From Cephalotus follicularis (taxonomy: Eukaryota > Streptophyta > Magnoliopsida > Oxalidales > Cephalotaceae): DNA of 64,000 nt. The stretch spans positions 323,593 to 387,592 of the forward strand of contig BDDD01000875.1 in NCBI GenBank assembly GCA_001972305.1, given 5' to 3'. The notes under the pieces were generated by a model. It was given only the letters and a program-made list of their open reading frames with translations, searched no databases and was not told the DNA's origin. Below are positions 37,271 to 46,679 of this stretch, in pieces; position 1 is the stretch's first letter, and each line of letters opens with the position of its first letter. The translations under genes were made by a program, and so were the position numbers.

Positions 37271-37690
37271 TTAGGAGGGATTTTGCATACCTAGCTCTCT
37301 CCGCAAAGTGCAGAATCGTTCATTGTCCAGCGGCTTTGTGAATATATCTGCAACTTGGTTCAAAGTGTCAATATATTCAAGAAATATATCTCCCTTTTCA
37401 ACATGATCTCTAAGAAAATGATGTCTAATTTCAATGTGTTTAGACTTAGAGTGTTGAACGGGATTTCTACTCAAATTAATAGCACTAGTATTATCACATT
37501 TAATATCATTTGTATTTGCATTAAAACAAACATCTTTTGAAAACATTTCTTTAAGATAAACCACATACACATTGCCTTGTATATGACCAATAAACTTTAT
37601 GACATTGGTGCTAATGTCAATTATGTGACAACAAGAGGATTCAAAATTAATTTTATATCCCTTGTCACACAATTGGCTAACACTAAGCAA
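37271..37690 (-). pseudogene. pol: Fused copia pol remnant: GAG-pre-integrase joined to RNase H end
   Basis: A single 139-codon frame begins with the segment that follows a copia protease (LSVSQLCDKGYKINF, then HIQGNVYVVYL). It passes at about residue 60 directly into the RNase H C-terminus (CDNTSAINLSRNPVQHSKSK, HIEIRHHFLRDHV, ADIFTKPL). Integrase, RT and most of RNase H are gone, without breaking the frame. It cannot have enzyme activity. Confidence 0.85.
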
Positions 37691-37699
37691 ATTATGCTT

Positions 37700-37926
37700 A
37701 AGGCCTACAACATAAGATACATTTTCAATAAGAGTGGAGAATTTGTTACCAATTGAACCAATGCCACAAATCTTTGCCTTGTTGTTATCTCCAAGGTGAC
37801 CTTTCCTCCATCAACTTCTTTAAGATCGATGAAGAGGCTTTTGTCACCCGTCATGTGCTTCGAGCACCCGCTATCCACATACCACGGTTGCTCTTCTTTG
37901 TGATTTGCCCGCAAGCATTGTTCCAC
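37700..37926 (-). pseudogene. pol: Sirevirus-like protease segment
   Basis: WYVDSGCSKHMTGDKSLF shows the copia protease active site D-S-G. The frame then shifts after VDGGKVTLE, and the expected continuation runs in another frame to the pol remnant at 37690. It overlaps the end of gag in a different frame, which suggests a further frameshift. Confidence 0.8.
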
Positions 37927-39187
37927 CTACAAAAGTGTTGAAAGAATTTGATCTTGGTACCCATTGTTTATTGGGTCCTTTTATGTTACTTTTAGGACTA
38001 ATAGTTCCCTTGGGAACCCACACTTGTCTAAAAGTAAATGGATCATGATAAGGTGATGGTTTAGTGTGTGAGTGATGTGAGTGTGCAATTCTTCTAAAAC
38101 ATTTATTTCTAGTATGTCCCAATTTATTGCAATACGTACAATGAGGTCTTATTCTAGCCTTTTTCAATTTAGCCTTAACCTCTAAAGGGGCATAACCTAT
38201 ACCGGTCTTATCTAGGTATGATCTTTGACTACCTAGCATCTCTTCTAACTTCTTGCTTCCTAATGTGAATTTACTAAAGGATTGATCTAAATTCACATTC
38301 TTTTGTCTAAGTGACTCTACTTCTTTTTCTAAAGCAATGTCACTAGATGAAATAGGTTTAGCTATGTCATTATCCTTTTTAGCTAATTCATGTTCTAACA
38401 TAGCAATGTCATTTTTCAAATGCTCATTTTCAATAGCAAGTAATTCTTTTTCTTTTTCTATACTAGTCATGCTTTTCTTAAGTGAAGTGCATTGTGAACA
38501 TTTTTTCTTAAACTCTACAAGCAATTCATCAAAAGCAAATTGCAATTCACCAAAAGTGTAAGAATCACCTACCTCATTCTCGCTATCCTCGTCGTCACTC
38601 AATGCCATGAAGCATAGGTTTGCCACTTGCTCGGTGACTTCATCATCGGATGATTCGTCATCACTAAGGTGCCATGCCTTGAGTGCTTTCTTCTTGAACA
38701 ACTTCTTTTTCTTCAATTGTGGACAATCAACTTTGATGTGCCCCGGTTTATTGCATTCAAAGCATGTGGGAGGATCCATCTTGCTTCCCTCTCCCTTGTT
38801 GAAGTTCTTCATTTGAAATCTTCTAGCTTTGTTCATCTTTGCGAATTTTGTGAACCGTTTCGCAAAGAGAACATAGTCCTCTTCCTCTAGCTCCTCTTCA
38901 CTTGACATATCTTCCTTGTGAGTGCTCTTGAGGGCAATTTCCTTTCTTCTCTCCTCTTGTGGCTTTGTCTCCACAAGTTTCGACGATTTCTTGTTCAACT
39001 TAACCTCATGAGTCATGAGGGAACCTAGAAGTTCTTCAATCTCCATGGTCTTCAAGTCTTTGGATTCTTCAATTGCCGTCACCTTGGGTTCCCACTCATC
39101 ATTGAGACACCCTAGCAATTTCCTTACAAGTTCGTCATGCCCAAATACCTTACCAAGACCAAGCAAACCATTAGTAATATCAAGCAA
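37871..39187 (-). pseudogene. gag: Sirevirus-like gag, N-terminus missing
   Basis: An open frame of 438 codons that starts inside gag. GLGKVFGHDELVRKLLGCL and KVTAIEESKDLKTMEIEELL are the usual central gag segment. It is followed by a basic, lysine-rich stretch, a CCHC knuckle (CFECNKPGHIKVDC), acidic and coiled-coil-like segments, and a second knuckle (CTYCNKLGHTRNKC). Its 5' part, the leader and the PBS are lost: the frame meets the partial LTR at 39190. The ATG at 39187 is not the original start. The long clean frame suggests fairly recent activity or loss. Confidence 0.88.
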
Positions 39188-39190
39188 CCG

Positions 39191-39875
39191 TCTGTTACAA
39201 ATCCAGTCGGCTGGATTTGGACGGCAGTCAGCTGGATTGATGGCGCGTATATTTGAATATAGTCGTTGGGAGTGGGCAGTCGGCTGTCTCCTCTAGGCAG
39301 TCGACTGGTGGCGCTGGCAGTCGACTGGATGCTCTGTTCCAGTCGGCTGGTGAGGCTAAATAAGAAGTTACAGAACCTACTGCCAGATTTTGCACAATTG
39401 AAAACAGTCGGCTGGATTCCCTGGCAGTCGACTGGACCCCCTGGCAGTCGACTGGTCCCCTGCTTCAGTCGGCTGGATTAGGTGTTGAAATGTTACAGAA
39501 GCTTCTGCCTGACTTTGTACCCCATGGCAGTCGACTGATGCCCTGTGACAGTCGACTGGATTTTCCTGGCAGTCGACTGGACCCCTGTGGCAGTCGACTG
39601 GATTGTTGTTCCTGCAGATTTTGAGTTTGGTTGAAGATGCAGTCGACTACATAACTTCTGGAAGTCGACTCCTAACCTTGGCAGTCGATTGGCTTGCTTT
39701 CCAGTCGGCTGTCTTGACCTGTTTCTGCATAAAACTTCTTGGCACAACTTTGGACATAAGATCAAGTGAGTATATGCAGTTATAACTTAAAGAATTATGC
39801 ATACAAGTAATCTACGTTTGTTAATCATCAAAATAACATATGTAATGCAATTAATCGGGGTGGCAAAGGCCAACA
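39191..39875 (-). mobile_element. Sirevirus-like 5' LTR, truncated (685 bp)
   Basis: It matches 34459-35142 but lacks the TATA, R and U5 part, which in the 3' LTR is 34260-34458. The deletion also removed the leader, the PBS and the gag start. It contains the same motif array (39200-39715). The outer edge TGTTGG at 39875 is followed by CGTGT. Confidence 0.88.
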
Positions 39876-39880
39876 CGTGT

Positions 39881-40110
39881 TAATCCAGCCTTGCTAGAAT
39901 GACCTAAGCAACAATGCAAAACGTTGTGAAGGGTTTATATCATATCTCTCGTAGTCTTTTATTATTAATTCCTTTCTCAATAGCTGGTGCTATTGTTTGA
40001 TTAGTATTTAAGATTTAAAACCCATTATCTAGTTAATCAGTGCCAACTGATACACAACCAGAAAATAATAGCCACTATCCATTTGTAATAAACAAAAAGC
40101 TCTCAGCTTT
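39881..40110 (-). pseudogene. pol: Angela-like copia pol relic, continuation
   Basis: The minus strand reads MDSGYYFLV near 40060 and the CLGHSSKAGL-like histidine-cysteine region near 39885-39920. These join to the GAG-pre-integrase piece ending at 34254. This shows that the two parts were one element before the 34260-39875 insertion. The boundary with sequence further right is near 40110. Confidence 0.75.
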
Positions 40111-40228
40111 ACAAAATATACATTGGATATGGTAATCAAAGTTTAGAACAAAAGTTTTGTACAATGTTTACAAAGGTTAAGTCTATATACAAAAGCCACA
40201 TTGCTTTAAATATACAAATCAAAATATC

Positions 40229-40912
40229 CTACAACATTAAAGTAGATCCCTTATCTTCATGTAGTAGGTCCATTGCATCCTCAGCTCCCAGCTGCCTAGC
40301 TCCTCTTAGTATCTGCAAAGAGTTACAAATGTTAGTCTCACAACTTGAGTCCAAAAACCCAAATTGAACTTACATTGTAAGCTAAATGGAATATAAAAAT
40401 ATGATGGTACCTAACCCCAAGGTAACATCTGCAATGGAAGCAAGAAATTATTCGTAATGGTACCTAACCCCAAGGTAACATCTGCAATGGAAGCAAGAAA
40501 TTATTCGTAATTTCACTTCCAGTATCCAAACTTCCGACATAGAAGCAGAATATCTCCTTAATAAGCTGTTTAATCCTCTTATGAATGACATCCCCAAACC
40601 ACGTGAAGTGGTTCCTTTCTTTATTCCTTATGGGGTCCTTGCCCTTGGAACTAGATCCTCTCGATCCACCTCTCCCTGAGGTTGTTCCAGAAGAAGGAAT
40701 AGGTGTCACATATTGTTTTGATCCAGATTTGTCCAAAACTACCTTATCAGTCCTCGACTGTATGCCAAACAACTCCTCAAGTTGTATCAACACGACACAT
40801 AAGGTTTGTGAAGAAATACATAGAGTTTACCAGTTTGGCATCAAGGCAACAGTTGCCATGTATTGAGTTCCATGATCCTCGTCCCACCACTTAGCCACCC
40901 CGACCTTGTGAT
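40229..40912 (-). pseudogene. Intron-bearing gene fragment of unknown function
   Basis: On the minus strand an exon-like piece reads HHKVGVAKWWDEDHGTQYM and MATVALMPNW up to a GTAAAC donor near 40830. After a CATACAG acceptor the frame from 40757 to 40464 gives SRTDKVVLDKSGSK, a serine-glycine-rich stretch and KERNHFTWFGDVIHKRIKQL. A last exon (40312 to 40229) follows TTTGCAG and encodes ARQLGAEDAMDLLHEDKG before a stop. I do not recognise the family. Retained introns argue for a DNA-level fragment, either captured by a transposon or part of a decayed gene. It is cut by the F1 LTR at 40914. Confidence 0.35.
40405..40510. repeat. 53-bp perfect tandem duplication
   Basis: Two adjacent copies of a 53-bp unit starting TGGTACCTAACCCC (40405 and 40458). 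It falls across an exon-like border of the unknown gene fragment. Confidence 0.92.
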
Positions 40913-42110
40913 GTGTCACACCCCGCTTGCATTAACAACATACAACATGGCAATTTAACAGATGTCCAGCTTATACAGAGAACGATAAAATTTAAAACTT
41001 TTAAACAGACATCATCTTGCGGAAGCACATATATATAAGCTGAAAACAAACGGAACCATGCGTCCCATACCGCATGATTCCCACAACATCCTTATCATAA
41101 CATGTTAAAAAAAAGCCCACAAGCGGAGCATGATCCAAGGTTGATACAACAACAATAGCAAAACATTAGTACATAAACCAAAGTACAACATGTTCGCTAC
41201 ACTGCTTAACAAAGCACTTAGAACATAAAACTCCGTCACATCACTGTCCAGCACAACCATGCTCGGCGACATCCCAAAACGCAGCATCAATCTGCAACAG
41301 TAGGGGGTTAGCCTTTGTCCTCACTCGGCCAAAGTCATAGAAACAACACAATATCAATAAAACCGAAGTATGAAAGCAGCATGATGCAGTACATACTATA
41401 TCTCGATGCGTATATATATATATATGCATATGCCAAACACGATGTCACGATATCACCGAAACCACGGTGTCACAATATCACAATACACGGTCTCAAACAA
41501 GTCCAAAGGACTACACAATACACGGTTCACGGTACACGGTAGGTACGAAGAGCGTCGCCAACTCCTGGCCCCGACGTCGTACATCCCGACATCGGCCCCA
41601 ACTCCGGGCGGCACGAAGCAGGTCACAATACAGTAAGTCACCCAGCCAACTCCTGGCCCCTGAGTCGACCAGACCACTAGTCATCGCTGGCATCTCCGCC
41701 ACGCAACTAGTACGGCCACAATCAAAAACACAATCAATAATCACAGTCAAGCTCAATCACAATCGCAATCATCTCGATGCTCAAAACAGTTTCCCAAGTA
41801 AATTTATAAAACAAAGATACTTGAAAAAAAACTCATTTTCACGATTCACGGTTCACGGTTATCGATATCACAAAACTCAGTTCACGGTATTTTTGGAAGC
41901 CATTTTCACGGTTCGAAAGTATATATTTCTCAAAACATATAATTTCGTGTAAAGTAATGATTTTTCATTAACTACAATGCACTTCCATAACATGTTGTAA
42001 CAGTTTAATCTCAATACCCACAATACTCAAGACAGTTCATAAGGCTTCACGAAGCAAAACATCACAATACACGATGCGTACATATGTTCGCGGGCAAAAC
42101 AGGCCCCCAA

Positions 42111-42418
42111 CAGTCGGCTGCCTGCCACTGGCAGTCGGCTGTCCCCCTCAAAGCAGTCGGATGCCAGTCCCAGGCAGTCGGCTACATGACCAGGCAGTCG
42201 GCTGTCTACATAGACAGTCGGCTGCCCTCACTCGACAGTCGGCTGCCATCCCTGACAGTCGGCTGTCCACACCCCCACAGCCGGCTGTTGACCTACAACA
42301 GTCGACTACACAACCCTTGCAGGCATATCCTGGACACGAACGTGGGCAGTCGACTGGCCTCCCCAGACAGTCGGCTGGACCCCCAGGCAGTCGACTGCCC
42401 GAGGTGGGCAGTCGGCTG
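42111..42418. repeat. Phased CAGTCGGCTG-type array, 14 sites
   Basis: Sites start near 42111, 42132, 42154, 42175, 42195, 42215, 42236, 42256, 42278, 42299, 42347, 42368, 42388 and 42409. Twelve of thirteen intervals are 20-22 bp and one is 48. Most copies are CAGTCGGCTG; CAGTCGACTG and CAGCCGGCTG also occur. The ~11-bp spacers are all different. Confidence 0.92.
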
Positions 42419-42936
42419 GATTCTGCAGCAGGTGTAAAAACCAACTGCTAAAACAGCCACAATCACACACCCAACACAACCCAAAATGACATATTTATGC
42501 ACATACACGTTCCAAGCTCACAATACAACATAAACATGCATTTTATTTCATTAAAACATTTACAATTGAAATTATGTTGAAAAAACAACTTCCCCCTACC
42601 TTAGAACTCCAAGTTAGGAGTTGCAATCCACCTCTTTAAGCTAAAATCCGAAGCTCTTGCAACCCCAACGCGTTCAGCCACCTTCAACAAGCCCGAACGC
42701 CCACTGTCAAGCCTCCAATCTTCACGGTTTCAACGCACAAGCTCCGTAGCTTCAACACACACACACACTTTTACTCTCAAACTCTCTTGAATCACAAAGA
42801 TTTATGGAGGAAGAGGAGAGAAATGTTGTGTTATATGGAGAAACCCCCGGCCCCTCCTCTGCCAAAAGCAATAATGCCAAAACACTCTCCCATTTCTCAT
42901 TTAAGGCAGAAAACACGTGGGCTGTCTGGCGCATGG

Positions 42937-43016
42937 CAGTCGAATGCCTTGCTTGGCAGTCGGCTGTTTCTGCCGACACTCCCACCAGTCGGCTGCCTCC
43001 CTGTGGCAGTCGGCTG
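42937..43016. repeat. Second motif array in F1 LTR
   Basis: Four sites near 42937, 42957, 42986 and 43007 (intervals 20, 29 and 21 bp), near the outer edge of the LTR. Confidence 0.8.
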
Positions 43017-43159
43017 CCCCTGCACAAAAACACACAACAACACACTTTCTTACAATGTTTCAACACGGGAAAGAGGGAAAACACGATTCTCATTAACACA
43101 AGGTGTAAAATTACATTGGAAAGCAATATTACACATAAATGAAAATCCCGGGCGTTACA

Positions 43160-43172
43160 TCCACCCCTCATT
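43160..43172 (-). other. Polypurine tract of F1 element
   Basis: The minus strand reads AATGAGGGGTGGA directly before the LTR start at 43159. Confidence 0.75.
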
Positions 43173-43282
43173 CAAGGAATTTCATCCTCGAAATAAAGGC
43201 GGTACTAGAACAAGTGAGAGTAACGCTCCCTCATCTCCTCTTCACGTTCCCAAGTTGCCTCTTCAAGACGGTGAAACTGCCA

Positions 43283-46084
43283 CTAAACCTTTACCATAGG
43301 AATGGTTCGGTTCCTCAGCACCTGCGTCTTCCAATCCAGGATCTGCACAGGTAACTCCTCGCAAGATAGGTCATCTCGCACCGGAACTGAAGCAAAGTCC
43401 AGGGCATGCGAAGGATCTCGGACATATCCTCGCAACATGGATACATGAAAGACATCATGCACACTTGACAGTGCAGGAGGTAAGGCAAGCTGGTAAGCCA
43501 CCTCCCCAACTCTCTCCAGAACCTCGAAGGGACCAATGTAGCGTGGAGCTAACTTGCCCTTCTTCCCAAACCTCTGAACGCCTTTCCACGGTGAAACCTT
43601 CAAAAACACATGATCACCGACGTCGAAGGTTAAAGGTCTTCTCTTTACACTGTCAACATAGCTCTTCTGGATCACATGGTCGAGCCAGAACTCGCACTTG
43701 CCAAACTTAGCATACAACTTATGCTCTCGGAGAGTCTGCAAAACTAGCCTCAGATGATAGACATGCTCTTCCTCACTCCTTGAGAACACCAGTATGTCAT
43801 CTATAAACACCACCACAAACTGGTCCAGATACGGTCGGAACACGTCATTCATCAAGGACATGAACGCTGCTGGTGCGTTGGTAACACCGAAAGGCATAAC
43901 CAAGAATTCATAGTGACCATACCTCGTTCGGAAAGCAGTCTTCTCTACATCTCCTTCCTTCACCCTCAGCTGGTGATAACCCGACTTCAGATCGAGTTTA
44001 GAAAACACACTCGACCCTTGCAACTGGTCAAACAGATCCTCGATGTGTGGAAGAGGATATTTGTTTTTAATAGTCACCTTGTTCAACATCCTGTAGTCGA
44101 TGCAAAGCCTCATCGACCCATCATTCTTCTTCACAAAAAGCACAGGCGCACCCCAAGGAGAAACATTGGGTCGCACAAAACCCTTATCGATCAAGTCTTG
44201 CAACTGCAACTTCAACTCTCGCAACTCCGCAGGAGCCATATGGTAAGACGCCTTAGAAACAGGAGCCGTACCCGGTACTAGATCGATTACAAACTCCATA
44301 CTCCTCCTCGGTGGTAAGGACACTAGATCTGGAGGAAACACATCTAGAAACTCGCTTACGACAGGAACCTCCTCCAGACTTTTGCCCTTCTCTTTCCTTG
44401 TGTCCACCACATGCGCAAGGAACCCTTCGCACCCTTTTTCCAAATACCTTGATGCACGAATATAGGATATGATCGGCATCGAGAAGCCTCTGTCTCCCTG
44501 GAACTGAAAAGTAGTCCCATCAGGCAAGCAAAGATCCACCACCTTGTTGTAACAGTCCAGTTGTGCACGGTAGGCTGACAACCAGTCCATACCCAAGATA
44601 ACATCAAAGTCATAAAGGGGTAGCACGATCAAAACTGCACGCAACATAACACCTGCAACAGATAGCTCACAACATCGGTACACCGAGTCTGCACACATAG
44701 AACCCCCAGAAGGTGTGCTCACATCAAGAACAAAAGGCATACAAACAGGAGACACATCCAAACATGATGCAAAACGGGAAGCAATGAAAGAATGTGATGC
44801 TCCTGAATCCATCAAAGCTCTAGCAGAGAAACCATAAACATATACAGTACCTCCCATAACAGAAGTAGACTCTTGAACCTCTGTCTGAGTGAGAACGAAA
44901 ACTCTACCTTCCACGATGCCCTTGCCAGTATCTCTGCGCTGTGACGGTCCTGCTGCGGAAGCACTACCACCAGCTGGCCCAGTAGGTGCCGTCGCTGCTC
45001 CCTTCGGGCAATCCCTCACGGAATGCCCCGCTGTGCCGCACCTCAGACATAGCCCTTTCTTCAGCCAACAATCCTTCTGCTGATGGCCTGCACGACCACA
45101 GTGGTAACAAACCCCGGTCCTAGCATCACTCCCCTGACTAGGAGCACCCTGTGAAGCTGTCTGCTGATTTATGTTCCTCGGGAACTTCGTCGGGGAACCA
45201 CTGCCTTGCCACTTGGACGATGCAGGTCTAGACTGACTCTGTGTCTGTCTGTTCTGCTGTGCTCGGGGCCTCTCAGCCCTGTCTTTAGTCAACACACTTT
45301 CCAACAACCTTGCTTTCTGGGTAACCTCCACAAAGGTACCAAGCTCCATTACTCTGATCCGTGACCGAAGATTCGGCCGCAAGCCCCTCAAGAACCTCCG
45401 GACCTTCTTCTCCTCATCTGTAACCAAGTAGGCTGAATGTCTGGCGAGCTCAACAAACCTGGCCTGGTACTCGGCCACCGTCATCTCTCCCTGACGTAGC
45501 TCCAGGAACTCCGTCTCTCTCCGCTCACGCTCAATGCGTGGCACATACGCTGCCAGAAACGCCCCTTGGAAACCCTCCCAGGTGCCCACAACTCCGGTAT
45601 CCTCCCATTTAGCACAGAACATCTCCCACCAGTGAGTGGCCTCTCCCCATAGCCGATACACGGCAAACCTCAATTTCTGTCTGTCAGAACACTCCATTAC
45701 CTCGAAGATCTTCTCAAGGTCCTGAATCCATCTCTCAGCGGCGGTAGCATCCAACTCTCCCCTGAAACTAGGCGGGTTCTGCCTCATAAACCTCTCTAGG
45801 TTTCTACCAAACCTGCTACCATCATCAAGAGCACCCTGAGCGGGAACCAACGGCTGAGCCTGAACATATAACCTCCGCATCTCCTCCATATTGGCTGCAT
45901 TCGCGGCCATCAGTTCCTGGTTGGCAGCTATCTGCTGCTGAATGTAGTCAGCGATGCGGTCCATGGGGTCTCTCACATTCGGCACTGCCTCTGGTGGAGC
46001 ATTATGATCTCCGCCAACATTCACTTCCTCAGGAACATCCTCATTTACGGCCCTACGCCTTCCGCGCCTTCTACGACCGTCCAT
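43283..46084 (-). CDS. gag-pol: F1 gypsy gag-pro-RT fused in frame to integrase C-terminus (933 aa)
   Basis: One open frame from ATG 46084 ([11 protein letters not shown]) to a stop at 43283. In order it has the gag core (about residues 115-270), CCHC knuckles [14 protein letters not shown] and [14 protein letters not shown] (about 325-360), protease with intact DSGASHSF near residue 426, and RT with [19 protein letters not shown] and an intact FIDD near residue 760. At about residue 802, CEFWLDHV is joined directly to IQKSYVDSV, the integrase C-terminal region, followed by [22 protein letters not shown] connection, RNase H and the integrase core are missing without loss of frame. A TAG after IPMVKV ends the frame where relatives continue into the chromodomain-like tail, which lies in frame beyond the stop. 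It could still supply Gag and protease but not complete replication alone. Confidence 0.9.
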   Translation of the reverse strand: MDGRRRRGRRRAVNEDVPEEVNVGGDHNAPPEAVPNVRDPMDRIADYIQQQIAANQELMAANAANMEEMRRLYVQAQPLVPAQGALDDGSRFGRNLERFMRQNPPSFRGELDATAAERWIQDLEKIFEVMECSDRQKLRFAVYRLWGEATHWWEMFCAKWEDTGVVGTWEGFQGAFLAAYVPRIERERRETEFLELRQGEMTVAEYQARFVELARHSAYLVTDEEKKVRRFLRGLRPNLRSRIRVMELGTFVEVTQKARLLESVLTKDRAERPRAQQNRQTQSQSRPASSKWQGSGSPTKFPRNINQQTASQGAPSQGSDARTGVCYHCGRAGHQQKDCWLKKGLCLRCGTAGHSVRDCPKGAATAPTGPAGGSASAAGPSQRRDTGKGIVEGRVFVLTQTEVQESTSVMGGTVYVYGFSARALMDSGASHSFIASRFASCLDVSPVCMPFVLDVSTPSGGSMCADSVYRCCELSVAGVMLRAVLIVLPLYDFDVILGMDWLSAYRAQLDCYNKVVDLCLPDGTTFQFQGDRGFSMPIISYIRASRYLEKGCEGFLAHVVDTRKEKGKSLEEVPVVSEFLDVFPPDLVSLPPRRSMEFVIDLVPGTAPVSKASYHMAPAELRELKLQLQDLIDKGFVRPNVSPWGAPVLFVKKNDGSMRLCIDYRMLNKVTIKNKYPLPHIEDLFDQLQGSSVFSKLDLKSGYHQLRVKEGDVEKTAFRTRYGHYEFLVMPFGVTNAPAAFMSLMNDVFRPYLDQFVVVFIDDILVFSRSEEEHVYHLRLVLQTLREHKLYAKFGKCEFWLDHVIQKSYVDSVKRRPLTFDVGDHVFLKVSPWKGVQRFGKKGKLAPRYIGPFEVLERVGEVAYQLALPPALSSVHDVFHVSMLRGYVRDPSHALDFASVPVRDDLSCEELPVQILDWKTQVLRNRTIPMVKV

Positions 46085-46176
46085 AGGTTCCTATAAGAAA
46101 GATGTCATTAGTTCTCTTGAGGAAACATGTTAATTGCCAAGGATAGTATCCAAGCTAAGCATATAAATGGATATAG

Positions 46177-46188
46177 GCTCTGATACCA
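46177..46188 (-). other. Primer-binding site of F1 element
   Basis: The minus strand reads TGGTATCAGAGC, four bases inside the LTR edge at 46193. Confidence 0.88.
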
Positions 46189-46192
46189 CTGC

Positions 46193-46679
46193 TGTCACAC
46201 CCCGCTTGCATTAACAACATACAACATGGCAATTTAACAGATGTCCAGCTTATACAGAGAACGATAAAATTTAAAACTTTTAAACAGACATCATCTTGCG
46301 GAAGCACATATATATAAGCTGAAAACAAACGGAACCATGCGTCCCATACCGCATGATTCCCACAACATCCTTATCATAACATGTTAAAAAAAAGCCCACA
46401 AGCGGAGCATGATCCAAGGTTGATACAACAACAATAGCAAAACATTAGTACATAAACCAAAGTACAACATGTTCGCTACACTGCTTAACAAAGCACTTAG
46501 AACATAAAACTCCGTCACATCACTGTCCAGCACAACCATGCTCGGCGACATCCCAAAACGCAGCATCAATCTGCAACAGTAGGGGGTTAGCCTTTGTCCT
46601 CACTCGGCCAAAGTCATAGAAACAACACAATATCAATAAAACCGAAGTATGAAAGCAGCATGATGCAGTACATACTATA
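46193..46679 (-). mobile_element. F1 gypsy 5' LTR, truncated (487 bp)
   Basis: It is identical by eye to 40914-41400, then stops at CATACTATA, where unrelated sequence begins. About 1.76 kb, including both motif arrays and the likely promoter, is missing. Near-zero divergence from the 3' LTR means the element is young, and the truncation younger still. Confidence 0.9.

Larger units (their letters stand above)
34260..39875 (-). mobile_element. Sirevirus-like copia element (5.6 kb, defective)
   Basis: It is bounded by CGTGT duplications (34255-34259 and 39876-39880). From the right, on the minus strand, it has a partial 5' LTR, gag, protease, a fused pol remnant, an extra frame in the env-like position, a polypurine tract and the 3' LTR. 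It is inserted exactly inside the GAG-pre-integrase of the Angela-like element: the peptide continues in frame across the insertion once one CGTGT copy is set aside. Confidence 0.9.
40914..43159 (-). mobile_element. F1 gypsy 3' LTR (2.25 kb)
   Basis: The minus strand runs from TGTAACGCCCGGG (43159) to GGGGTGTGACA (40914). Its first ~487 bp from the left are identical by eye to the truncated 5' LTR at 46193-46679. TGATG (40909-40913) would be the left target duplication. It holds two motif arrays. Open frames crossing the arrays are by-products of the repeats. Confidence 0.92.

Noticed and set aside
42111..42418. CRISPR-like layout of short repeats and unique spacers
   Set aside because: Repeats are only 10 bp, spacers ~11 bp, sites lie inside plant LTRs, and there are no cas genes. 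The layout is interesting for other reasons.
42074..42451. Open frames on both strands rich in Q-S-A, S-R-L and Q-S-T runs (also at 34534-34815, 39266-39765 and 8261-8512)
   Set aside because: They are translations of the CAGTCGACTG arrays. The palindromic motif lacks stops in several frames, so open frames appear on both strands without coding signal.
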